Shown here: in pieces, positions 55,238 to 62,930 of the stretch | How the letters are laid out: each line of letters begins with the position of its first letter | How positions within the stretch are numbered: the first letter of the stretch is position 1 | Source of the DNA: Agriterribacter humi | GTDB lineage: Bacteria; Bacteroidota; Bacteroidia; Chitinophagales; Chitinophagaceae | Length of the DNA stretch: 64,000 bases | Direction: 5' to 3' | NCBI RefSeq assembly: GCF_009192765.1 | Contig: NZ_VOHQ01000006.1 | Coordinates: 1-64,000 of the forward strand | The notes under the pieces: model-generated | Seen by the model: the letters and a program-made list of their open reading frames with translations, nothing else | Databases searched by the model: none | Told to the model about the DNA's origin: nothing | Made by a program: the position numbers and the translations under genes

Positions 55238-56416
55238 ATGCAGGATGCATATATAGTTGCAGGCTTTCGTACGGCTGTAGGAAAATCCAAACGCGGAGGA
55301 TTTCGCTTTACCCGGCCCGATGACCTTGCTATAGAAGTGATCAAAAATGTGCTCGCTTCTGTACCCCAGCTGGAAGCTAAACGAATTGATGATGTAATTG
55401 TGGGAAATGCTGTTCCTGAAGCCGAGCAGGGATTACAGGTTGGCAGGATCATCGCTGCCCGCGCATTGGGTATTGAAGTGCCGGGAATGACGATAAACCG
55501 CTACTGCGCTTCTGGTTTGGAAGCCATTGCTATTGCAACAGCAAAAATCCGCACCGGCATGGCAGAGTGCATTGTTGCGGGCGGTACCGAAAGTATGAGT
55601 CTTGTGCCAACTGCGGGTTGGAAACCGGTTCCGGCTTATTCTATTGCCAAAGATGAACCTGATTATTACCTGAGTATGGGACTAACAGCGGAGGCTGTTG
55701 CCAAAGAATATAATGTGAACCGTGAAGACCAGGATGCATTTTCATATCGCTCTCACCAAAAGGCCATTAATGCCATTCGGAATGGGTATTTTAAAACCGG
55801 CATTTTACCGGTAACAGTTGAAGACGTATATGTGGATGATAAAGGAAAAAGACAAACCCGGAGCTATGTTATGGATACCGATGAAGGGCCCCGCAAGGAT
55901 ACTTCAGTTGAAGTGCTGTCAAAATTAAAACCGGTTTTTGCTGCCGGGGGAACAGTAACAGCGGGAAATTCTTCTCAAACCAGCGATGGCGCCGCTTTTG
56001 TAATTGTGATGGGTGAAAATATGGTGAAGGAGTTAGGACTTAAGCCATGGGCCCGATTGGTAGCTTGCGCTTCTGCAGGCGTGCATCCGCGGATTATGGG
56101 CGTAGGACCAATTGAGGCGGTACCGAAAGCATTGAAACAGGCGGGTATGTCATTGAATGATATTGACCTGGTTGAATTAAATGAGGCCTTTGCTTCCCAA
56201 TCGCTTGCTGTAATCCGTACACTGGATATCAATCCGGAGATTGTAAATATAAATGGTGGCGCTATTGCTTTGGGACATCCCTTAGGCTGCACCGGCTGTA
56301 AACTTACCATACAAATTACGCACGATATGAAACGTTTGAATAAGAAATACGGTATTGTAACTGCCTGTGTGGGCGGAGGCCAGGGAATTGCGGGAATAAT
56401 TGAAAATATAAGCTAA
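55238..56416 (+). CDS. Acetyl-CoA acyltransferase (thiolase)
   Basis: The 392-residue enzyme is counted from the ATG at 55238; a TTG at 55211 lies in the leader. C90 in NRYCASGLEAIA is the acyl-carrying cysteine. A His in NGGAIALGHPLGCTGCK and a Cys in GIVTACVGGGQGIAGI complete the catalytic set. It cleaves 3-ketoacyl-CoA in fatty acid oxidation (FadA type) or condenses acetyl-CoA; the full beta-oxidation partners are not adjacent. Cytosolic. Confidence 0.93.
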   Translation: MQDAYIVAGFRTAVGKSKRGGFRFTRPDDLAIEVIKNVLASVPQLEAKRIDDVIVGNAVPEAEQGLQVGRIIAARALGIEVPGMTINRYCASGLEAIAIATAKIRTGMAECIVAGGTESMSLVPTAGWKPVPAYSIAKDEPDYYLSMGLTAEAVAKEYNVNREDQDAFSYRSHQKAINAIRNGYFKTGILPVTVEDVYVDDKGKRQTRSYVMDTDEGPRKDTSVEVLSKLKPVFAAGGTVTAGNSSQTSDGAAFVIVMGENMVKELGLKPWARLVACASAGVHPRIMGVGPIEAVPKALKQAGMSLNDIDLVELNEAFASQSLAVIRTLDINPEIVNINGGAIALGHPLGCTGCKLTIQITHDMKRLNKKYGIVTACVGGGQGIAGIIENIS

Positions 56417-56725
56417 ATAATAACTCCTCAAATAAAGATTAAGCGGATTTTGTTTTTACACCCGGGATATGTTTCCGGGTTTTATTATGTCTGTACCTGG
56501 TATAATCCTGTAAAATAATGGGACGTATCAACAGGTAAAACCGGTGGTAAAAGTAAAATAATACGCATTGAGATCCTTTTGAGCCTTGCAGCAATGTTGT
56601 AAAACTTATAATATGTTTATCTTATCTTTACCAGGGATGAAGGAACAGTAAAAGTAGCCGGTCAGTTTAACCGGATAAATTACTTTTAACGGGATGATAC
56701 TCCAAACCAATATCTTTTACTCAGC
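56417..56725. other. Intergenic region with terminator and candidate promoter
   Basis: The thiolase terminator (56460-56483) is listed separately. TTG at 56597-56599 and TATCTTTA at 56623-56630 (23-base spacer, last base A instead of G) form a plausible promoter for the TPR kinase with a leader of about 90 bases. Nothing else recognised. Confidence 0.5.
56460..56483 (+). terminator. Likely intrinsic terminator of the thiolase gene
   Basis: ACCCGG (56460-56465) and CCGGGT (56475-56480) form a 6-bp GC-rich stem with a 9-base loop, followed by TTTTATT. It lies about 44 bases past the stop. Confidence 0.6.
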
Positions 56726-58570
56726 ATGAGAGGCTTCACCACAGCATTGTACGTATTGTTCTTTTGTTTTTTTTGCCAAACAGCCTCAGCCCAGGAAGAT
56801 ACCTCCTATTTAAAGGCATTATACGATCGCGTACTTGATTTTAACAGCATTAAAGCAGATTCTGTTCTGTTTTATGCGGATTATATTGATAGAGAAGCAA
56901 AAAAGCTGGACTTTAATAAAGGAGCTGTATTGTCGTTAAGGCTTAAAGGAATTTACCAGGAATTCAGGGAAGAGTACGATTCAGCAATAAATTATTATTA
57001 CCAGGCACTCGAACAGGCAAGGGTGCTAAAAAAAAATGAGTACGAAGCTGCTGCTTTAAGCGATCTTGCCATGGCTTATAACAATATTGATCAGCCTCAA
57101 AAAGCAAGAGATTTTTTTAAGGAAGCATTCCAGGTATCCATACAGCGAAAGGAGGCCTCATCCATATTTACAAACAGTTCCAATCTCGGTTCCATTTATA
57201 ATCGCCTTGGATATCCGGACAGTGCTTTATTTTATTTGGAGCAGGCAGAAAGCGTTGCCCAAAAATACAATCTTCACATTGATCTTCATTCTGTATACAA
57301 CAACATAGGAAACGCATGGTTTCACAAAAAGCAATGGGATAAAGCCCTTCATTTTTTTAAGCTCAACTATTCAGCAAATATTGCCAATAACGACAGGGAG
57401 ATGCTCTGGTACGACTGCCTGAATATAGGAGATGTATATATTGAAAAGAAAAATTTCGATTCGGCCCGTAAATACATTGATCTTTCTTTTGATATGGCAA
57501 AATCCCAGGGGTCCAAAAAGAAAGAAGCGGACGTTCATCTCCTGTATTCTAAATATTATTCTGTTCGTGGTGATTATAAGTCGGCCTACAAACATTTTAC
57601 GGACTGGCATACGCTGGATACGGCCCTGGTTAACCAGCGTACGTTACACACTGTTGCTGAACTGCAGGAAAAATATAACCTGAAGCAAAAGGAGCAGCAA
57701 AACAAAATGCTGGGACTTGAAATCGCCAGGCAAAAACTCGAAAAGAGGAATATTCTTTTTATGGCATTGGGCATAGCGGCGTTGGCTGTTTCGGCCTTTA
57801 TTAGTTTACTGCTTATAAGAAGAAAGAATAACCTGCTGAAAAAGCAAAATGAGTTGATACAAAAACAGAATGGTAAACTTGCCCGGCTTAATGCCGAAAA
57901 AAATTCTCTCATCAGCGTAGTCTCTCATGATTTGAACGGGCCTTTTACCAGCATAAAAATGTGGAGCCAGATATTATTATCGGATGTTTCTAATTTTACT
58001 GCAGACCAGAAAAAGGCACTCTACCGCATTCAGTCATCGGCAGATAATGGAGAGCTTTTAATACGAGATATTCTGTACATCGAAAAAGAGGAAATTAAAC
58101 ATCATACATTAAACCTGGAGCAGTTGGATGTGAATGCTTTTTTAGATGATATTGTAAATATGTACCAGCCACAGGCGCAGCAAAAAGAAATTAGTATACT
58201 ATATACCGCGGGAAATGAGCCTGTAATACTGATCAGCGATCGTCATCTTATAAGCCGGATTTGTGAAAATTTGCTGAGCAACGCCATTAAGTTTACGCCC
58301 CGCGGCAAAAAGGTTTTGGTGAGCCTCCTGGATACAACAGATGAGATTCATATTAAAGTAGAAGATGAGGGCGTAGGAATAGCCAAAGAAGATATTCCAT
58401 ACCTCTTTTCCAAATACAGGAAAATCTCTTCCATGCCCACGGAGGGCGAATACTCCACCGGGCTGGGCCTGTCTATTGTTAAAAGGCTGGTGGAAGAGTT
58501 GAACGGGAAAATATTGTGCGAAAGCGAGCCCGGTAAAGGAAGCCTGTTTACTGTAATCCTTCAGAAATAA
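56726..58570 (+). CDS. TPR-containing sensor histidine kinase
   Basis: The 614-residue protein has a signal peptide (cleavage near SA-QEDT at about 23). A periplasmic array of tetratricopeptide repeats follows (about 60-320: SAINYYYQALEQA, AALSDLAMAYNNIDQPQKARDFF, and similar units). Then come a coiled coil, one TM helix (about 346-366) and a second coiled coil. The kinase core has H401 in VVSHDLNGPFTSIK, NLLSNAIKFTPRGKK, EDEGVGIAKEDIPYLF and GLGLSIVKRLVEELNG. No cognate regulator is adjacent. Signal unknown; the layout is frequent in Bacteroidota. Confidence 0.9.
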   Translation: MRGFTTALYVLFFCFFCQTASAQEDTSYLKALYDRVLDFNSIKADSVLFYADYIDREAKKLDFNKGAVLSLRLKGIYQEFREEYDSAINYYYQALEQARVLKKNEYEAAALSDLAMAYNNIDQPQKARDFFKEAFQVSIQRKEASSIFTNSSNLGSIYNRLGYPDSALFYLEQAESVAQKYNLHIDLHSVYNNIGNAWFHKKQWDKALHFFKLNYSANIANNDREMLWYDCLNIGDVYIEKKNFDSARKYIDLSFDMAKSQGSKKKEADVHLLYSKYYSVRGDYKSAYKHFTDWHTLDTALVNQRTLHTVAELQEKYNLKQKEQQNKMLGLEIARQKLEKRNILFMALGIAALAVSAFISLLLIRRKNNLLKKQNELIQKQNGKLARLNAEKNSLISVVSHDLNGPFTSIKMWSQILLSDVSNFTADQKKALYRIQSSADNGELLIRDILYIEKEEIKHHTLNLEQLDVNAFLDDIVNMYQPQAQQKEISILYTAGNEPVILISDRHLISRICENLLSNAIKFTPRGKKVLVSLLDTTDEIHIKVEDEGVGIAKEDIPYLFSKYRKISSMPTEGEYSTGLGLSIVKRLVEELNGKILCESEPGKGSLFTVILQK

Positions 58571-58600
58571 ATGCAATCCTGAAAAAAGAAGCAATGCTTC

Positions 58601-60403
58601 TTAGACGGGTTCGGCAGGAGCCTCCTGTAGGGTGACCGGTTTTTTCCTTTCCCCGATTTGTTGCCTCCACATAGCATAGTATAATCCTTTTTCGTCTACC
58701 AGCGATTCGTGCGTGCCCTTTTCCACTATTTCTCCTTTTTCAAGTACATAAATCCTGTCGGCATGCATAATAGTAGAAAGACGATGGGCGATGAGTATGG
58801 TGATCTGGTTACGCTGGGAGGATACCTGCCTGATGGTGCCGGTAACTTCTTCTTCCGTAAGTGAATCCAACGCGGACGTAGCTTCATCAAAAATAAGCAG
58901 CCTTGGATGACGCAATAAAGCCCTGGCGATAGATAAACGTTGCTTTTCGCCCCCGGATAATTTTAATCCCCCTTCTCCTATCATTGTTTCTATTCCTTTT
59001 TCGGCCCTGCTCAGTAAATTGCTGCAGGAAGCTTTATTTAATGCATCTAAAAGGTCGTGCTCACTGGCAGCCGGATTTACAAATAACAGGTTCTCTTTAA
59101 TAGTACCTGCAAACAATTGGGTGTCCTGTGTAACAAAACCAATCTGGTTACGCATGTCCTCATAATTAATGGAGCTTTCGTCAATGTCGTTGTATAATAT
59201 TTTGCCTTCCTTTGGCCGGTAAAGTCCGACCAATAATTTCATGAGTGTAGATTTTCCCGCACCTGAGGGACCTACAAAGGCGATGGTTTCACCTCTTCGT
59301 ACATTAAAGCTAATTTTGTCAATGGCATTTTGCTGGGCGGTCTGGTGTTTAAAAGCAACATTTCTGAATTCGAGTGTATTGATTTCGCCTAGGTGTAAAG
59401 GCGTATCCGGTTGTGGTTCCGGTTTTTTCTGCATTAATGTTCGAAAGTTAATGAGTGAGGCTTCCGCTTCGCGATACGAAAGGATAATATTTCCTATTTC
59501 CTGCAAAGGACCAAAAACAAAAAAAGAAAAGATCTGCATGGTTACCAATTGACCGGCATTCATTCTGTCTTTAAATATCAGCCAGAGCAGCATGAACAAG
59601 ATTACCTGGCGCAATGTGTTTACAAATGTGCCCTGTATAAAACTGATGCTGCGTATGCGTTTTACTTTAGTGATCTCAAGTCCCAGTATTTTGTAGGTAT
59701 TTGTATTTAAACGGCTTACTTCCTGGTGGGTAAGTCCAAGGCTCTTTACCAGTTCAATGTTGCGCAATGACTCTGTGGTAGCTCCCGCAAGAGAATTGGT
59801 TTGCGCAACGATGTTTTTTTGAATGGTTTTTACTTTTTTACTGAGGAGATTGGTAATGATGACCAACAAAAATATGCCACCAAAATAAATGGGAGGCAAT
59901 GACCAGTGAATGCTAAAAGCAAATGCGCCTACGAAAGCGATGCCTATTATTACAGTAAAAAGCACATTTACGAAATACGACATGAATCTTTCCGTATCTG
60001 TTCTTACTTTTTGCAAAATGCTAAGCGTTTCCCCACTGCGCTGGTCCTCAAATTCCTGGTAGGGAAGCTTCATGGCGTGTTGCAAACCCTCTGTAAATAC
60101 TTTTGCCCCGAATTTTTGGATAACAACATTCAAAAAATAGTCCTGGAAGTTCTTTGCTATGCGGCTGATCATGGCAACACCTATTGAAGCAAGCAGCAGC
60201 CACAGAACACTATTATAAGGTTTCGTAAAAAAATCAGACCATGCATAGCCCGTGGGATTTTTGGCATAGTCATTTGCCAGGTTCACTAAGTTGCCAAAAA
60301 TGATTGGGTCAAATAAGGAAAAACCTATATTCATGGCAGCCAATACCAGCACCAGCAATACCAGCCATTTAAATGGTTTCAGGTAAGTGAAAAGAATTTT
60401 CAT
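58601..60403 (-). CDS. ABC exporter, fused permease and ATPase (MsbA-like)
   Basis: The 600-residue inner-membrane half-transporter has a six-helix permease (1-320) and a nucleotide-binding domain with Walker A GPSGAGKST, Q-loop QIGFVTQDTQLF, signature LSGGEKQRLSIARALL, Walker B LLIFDEATSALDS and a switch His in IAHRLSTI. It likely works as a homodimer exporting lipid or another hydrophobic compound. Its ATG is 135 bases after an intrinsic terminator that ends a long upstream transcribed region, so expression may be controlled by attenuation or by a separate small RNA. Confidence 0.88.
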   Translation of the reverse strand: MKILFTYLKPFKWLVLLVLVLAAMNIGFSLFDPIIFGNLVNLANDYAKNPTGYAWSDFFTKPYNSVLWLLLASIGVAMISRIAKNFQDYFLNVVIQKFGAKVFTEGLQHAMKLPYQEFEDQRSGETLSILQKVRTDTERFMSYFVNVLFTVIIGIAFVGAFAFSIHWSLPPIYFGGIFLLVIITNLLSKKVKTIQKNIVAQTNSLAGATTESLRNIELVKSLGLTHQEVSRLNTNTYKILGLEITKVKRIRSISFIQGTFVNTLRQVILFMLLWLIFKDRMNAGQLVTMQIFSFFVFGPLQEIGNIILSYREAEASLINFRTLMQKKPEPQPDTPLHLGEINTLEFRNVAFKHQTAQQNAIDKISFNVRRGETIAFVGPSGAGKSTLMKLLVGLYRPKEGKILYNDIDESSINYEDMRNQIGFVTQDTQLFAGTIKENLLFVNPAASEHDLLDALNKASCSNLLSRAEKGIETMIGEGGLKLSGGEKQRLSIARALLRHPRLLIFDEATSALDSLTEEEVTGTIRQVSSQRNQITILIAHRLSTIMHADRIYVLEKGEIVEKGTHESLVDEKGLYYAMWRQQIGERKKPVTLQEAPAEPV

Positions 60404-60517
60404 ACTTAAAAGTAATAAGAGATTACGACCGGAAAAGACTTATTACATCAAATTATGTACAAATTTCATTTTTGTGACAGGATGGCTGGGAAATGTGAAA
60501 ATGGGTTTAAAGAGGAA

Positions 60518-60533
60518 GTAGAACAAGTTCTAC
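60518..60533. promoter_or_regulatory. Perfect palindrome, candidate operator upstream of the ABC exporter
   Basis: GTAGAACAAGTTCTAC has 7-bp arms and a 2-base centre. It sits a few bases beyond the terminator T-run and about 115 bases before the exporter ATG. It may be bound by a dimeric regulator; none is encoded nearby. Confidence 0.45.
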
Positions 60534-60537
60534 AAAA

Positions 60538-60567
60538 TAAAAACCTCCACCCAAAAACAGGTGGAGG
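60538..60567 (-). terminator. Intrinsic terminator at the end of the G-poor transcript
   Basis: On the minus strand CCTCCACC (60567-60560) pairs perfectly with GGTGGAGG (60551-60544), loop 8 bases, and is followed by T5 then ATTTTG. A GC-rich stem in AT-rich surroundings. Confidence 0.8.
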
Positions 60568-60962
60568 AATCTTTTTAATCGAGCCTACTAAGATTAGATG
60601 GGCTTCGCAGGATTGGACTTTGGTTCAACAGTAATAATCAATTCAATTCAATTTCGTTGTCCAAGGTTGTTGTTTCAGGTTTTGCAATATTGGATTCGAT
60701 TCGGGGCGGTTTTTCAGGTCGTGGAAATTGGATTTTGATAAGATCTTTCGGTTTTAGGAACTGAACTTTTTTTCTTTGGATATAGGTTTTTGGTTTCCTC
60801 TATGGTATTGGGTTATTATTCAATATGGTTTAACAACAAAAAGAAAGTTGATTGATATTGGATTTTATTCTACCCTTTTCAAAGGATTTGGAATTCAATT
60901 TTTTTCAGGACGGTTTTCAGGACTTTTGGACGGTTGAGGCGTAGCTTCCTCATCAATCAACT
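60539..60962 (-). ncRNA. Predicted transcript of about 420 nt: leader or small RNA of unknown class
   Basis: Bounded by a consensus promoter (60969-60999) and an intrinsic terminator (60538-60567), it precedes the ABC exporter on the same strand. The RNA would be G-poor and A/C-rich except for a 5' stem TGAGG/CCTCA (near 60953-60936). I see no tmRNA, RNase P, SRP or 6S hallmark. Two short Lys/Pro-rich frames without an ATG start exist (about 60960-60895 and about 60745-60580). It could be an attenuation leader, a stand-alone small RNA, or encode peptides from unusual starts. The rest of the gap (60977-61198) shows only AT-rich DNA with this promoter. Confidence 0.5.
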
Positions 60963-60968
60963 TCAAAA

Positions 60969-60999
60969 CAAAAATACTAACCAGTTATCCACCGTGCAA
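60969..60999 (-). promoter_or_regulatory. Consensus promoter of the G-poor transcript
   Basis: On the minus strand TTG (60999-60997), 20-base spacer, TATTTTTG (60976-60969). Both elements and spacing match the Bacteroidota sigma-70 consensus. Predicted start near 60962. Confidence 0.75.
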
Positions 61000-61198
61000 G
61001 AGCGCTTTTCCCCATTTTTTATGTTATGTTTTTACGGACTGGATACGTAAACCTGCTAAATATTTGTCGGGTATATACCATTCCCATTGCAGGTACAACT
61101 ACTAAGCGGCAGTTAAAAAAGGAAAATATAAACTTATGAAATGGGCTGTTACACAGCGTTTGAGCGTAATTGATAAGGAATCATACCAAAGCTCAAAA

Positions 61199-62560
61199 TT
61201 AGCCCCTGGTAAGAGATTGTATTATATCGTATTTAGTTATAATGTGTAAATCTCCTGTCTCATCCCTGCTTAATATGGCTCCATTGTCTTTATTGATCAG
61301 TTTGCCCAATCTTTCAACAGGTGTATCATACGACACAATAGGATAGGGCGGCTCCATCACTTTGCTTATTTCCTGGTTTTTAATATCGGGCGAAGCAAAC
61401 ATTTTACTGAATAAGCCACTTTCCGATACAGAGCCTTCAAGGGATCCGTCTTTCATTACCGGTATGTTTTCAATATCATATTTTTTCATCAGTTCAAATC
61501 CTTCTGCCACGGTTTGGTTAGGCTTAACCGTTACAATAGGCTGATTGCCTTTTCCGATTATAATATCTTTAAAGGTTTTAATTTCAAGAAATCCCCTTTC
61601 CAGCATCCATTGATCATTATAAACCTTGCCCACATAACGACTGCCATGGTCGTGAAATATGCACACTACCAGGTCGTCTTTTTTTAAAAGATGCTTTAAC
61701 TGTAATAAGCCCTGCAGGCAGCTACCTGCACTATAACCACAAAAAAGACCTTCTTCTTTGGCCAGCCGTCTGGCCATTAAGGCTCCGTCTTTATCTGTAA
61801 CCTGCTCAAAATGATCAATTACCCGCATGTCGAAATTTTCAGGAACAAAATCTTCACCAAAACCTTCTGATATGTAAGGGTGTACTTCTGTCATATCAAT
61901 TTTTCCGGTGCGGAAATATTTTGTAAGCAGGGATCCATATGCATCAATTGCCCAGATCTTAACTGCCGGATTTTTCTCTTTCAGGTACATCGCTGTTCCT
62001 GTAACCGTTCCTCCCGTACCGGCCGTACTAACTAAGTGTGTAATCTTGCCGTCTGTTTGTTCCCATATTTCCGGGCCCGTAGTTTCATAATGCGCTATGC
62101 GATTGGCAGGATTATCGTATTGATTGCACAAAAAGGAGTCGGGAATTTCCTTCGCTAATCTTTTGGCAACAGAATAATAGCTTTTAGGGTCATCCGGTTC
62201 AACATTAGTAGGACAAACAATTACTTCGGCTCCTACGGCTTTCAGTATATCAAACTTTTCTTTGGATTGTTTATCGGTAGAAGTGAAAATGCATTTGTAT
62301 CCTTTTACACTGGCCACCAAGGCAAGCCCCATACCAGTATTGCCCGAGGTACATTCAATGATGGTGCCGCCGGGTTTTAGTTTGCCTTCCTTTTCCGCCA
62401 CCTCAATCATCTTCAGCGCCATCCGGTCTTTTATAGAGTTACCGGGATTAAAATAATCCACTTTTGCAGCTACCATACAGGGTAGCCCTTTGGTTATTTT
62501 ATTTAATCTTATCAAGGGCGTATTACCAATGGTTTCGAGTATATCGTTTTTAATAGTCAT
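61199..62560 (-). CDS. Cystathionine beta-synthase-like enzyme with CBS domain pair
   Basis: The 453-residue protein has a fold-type II PLP domain (1-325) with K44 in NPGNSIKDRMALK, ECTSGNTGMGLA, and the phosphate-binding STAGTGGTVTGTA loop. A tandem CBS module follows (about 340-453: VTVKPNQTVAEGFELMKKYDIENIPV, ILSRDETGDLHIITKYDII). It joins serine or O-acetylserine with homocysteine or sulfide. The CBS pair suggests control by adenosyl ligands, as in eukaryotic CBS. Monocistronic; a small plus-strand gene starts 57 bases from its ATG. Confidence 0.9.
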   Translation of the reverse strand: MTIKNDILETIGNTPLIRLNKITKGLPCMVAAKVDYFNPGNSIKDRMALKMIEVAEKEGKLKPGGTIIECTSGNTGMGLALVASVKGYKCIFTSTDKQSKEKFDILKAVGAEVIVCPTNVEPDDPKSYYSVAKRLAKEIPDSFLCNQYDNPANRIAHYETTGPEIWEQTDGKITHLVSTAGTGGTVTGTAMYLKEKNPAVKIWAIDAYGSLLTKYFRTGKIDMTEVHPYISEGFGEDFVPENFDMRVIDHFEQVTDKDGALMARRLAKEEGLFCGYSAGSCLQGLLQLKHLLKKDDLVVCIFHDHGSRYVGKVYNDQWMLERGFLEIKTFKDIIIGKGNQPIVTVKPNQTVAEGFELMKKYDIENIPVMKDGSLEGSVSESGLFSKMFASPDIKNQEISKVMEPPYPIVSYDTPVERLGKLINKDNGAILSRDETGDLHIITKYDIIQSLTRG

Positions 62561-62616
62561 GCTATAATTTTCTGTTGCAGTAAAGATACAATTTCAAAGG
62601 CTTTGTGTCCTTTATT

Positions 62617-62928
62617 ATGAACAGGCACTTTATGTCTTTAAAAGCAAGTGTTAAACAAACAAAAGGCGGGAAAACTGTTTTTGCAGTAAATGATGATATG
62701 TATTCCATTACGGGCAATATAGCTATAGCGTCAGACAAAGGAACAATGAATGGAAAGATAGTTGAACCATTGATCAGTAAAATGAGTTGCGGAGATATTA
62801 CTGAAGGAAACATTGAATTTAAGATAGATACTACTACGCCGGTATTGGATTTTGGAAATGGCGAATGCGATAAAAAAGGAACGGTGCAAATAGGCGCCTC
62901 CAGCTTTCCTGTTGATTTTCCTTTTTAA
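62617..62928 (+). CDS. Small stand-alone protein matching the C-terminal domain of Bacteroidota lipoproteins
   Basis: The 103-residue frame from the ATG at 62617 (a GTG at 62605 adds four residues) has no signal peptide. The second half, LISKMSCGDITEGNIEFKID then VLDFGNGECDKKGTVQIG, matches a beta-domain usually found at the end of longer Bacteroidota lipoproteins (Cys, then DFGDGTCD). Upstream there is no room for the rest of such a protein, so this is either a trimmed remnant or a small stand-alone domain. It faces the end of the S41 protease gene with a 2-base gap. Confidence 0.5.
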   Translation: MNRHFMSLKASVKQTKGGKTVFAVNDDMYSITGNIAIASDKGTMNGKIVEPLISKMSCGDITEGNIEFKIDTTTPVLDFGNGECDKKGTVQIGASSFPVDFPF

Positions 62929-62930
62929 AT

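Noticed and set aside
60539-60962. tmRNA, RNase P RNA or 6S RNA
   Set aside because: Size is similar to tmRNA or RNase P RNA, but no tRNA-like ends, no tag frame ending in Ala-Ala, no GAGGAAAGTCC core, and no long central bulged helix.
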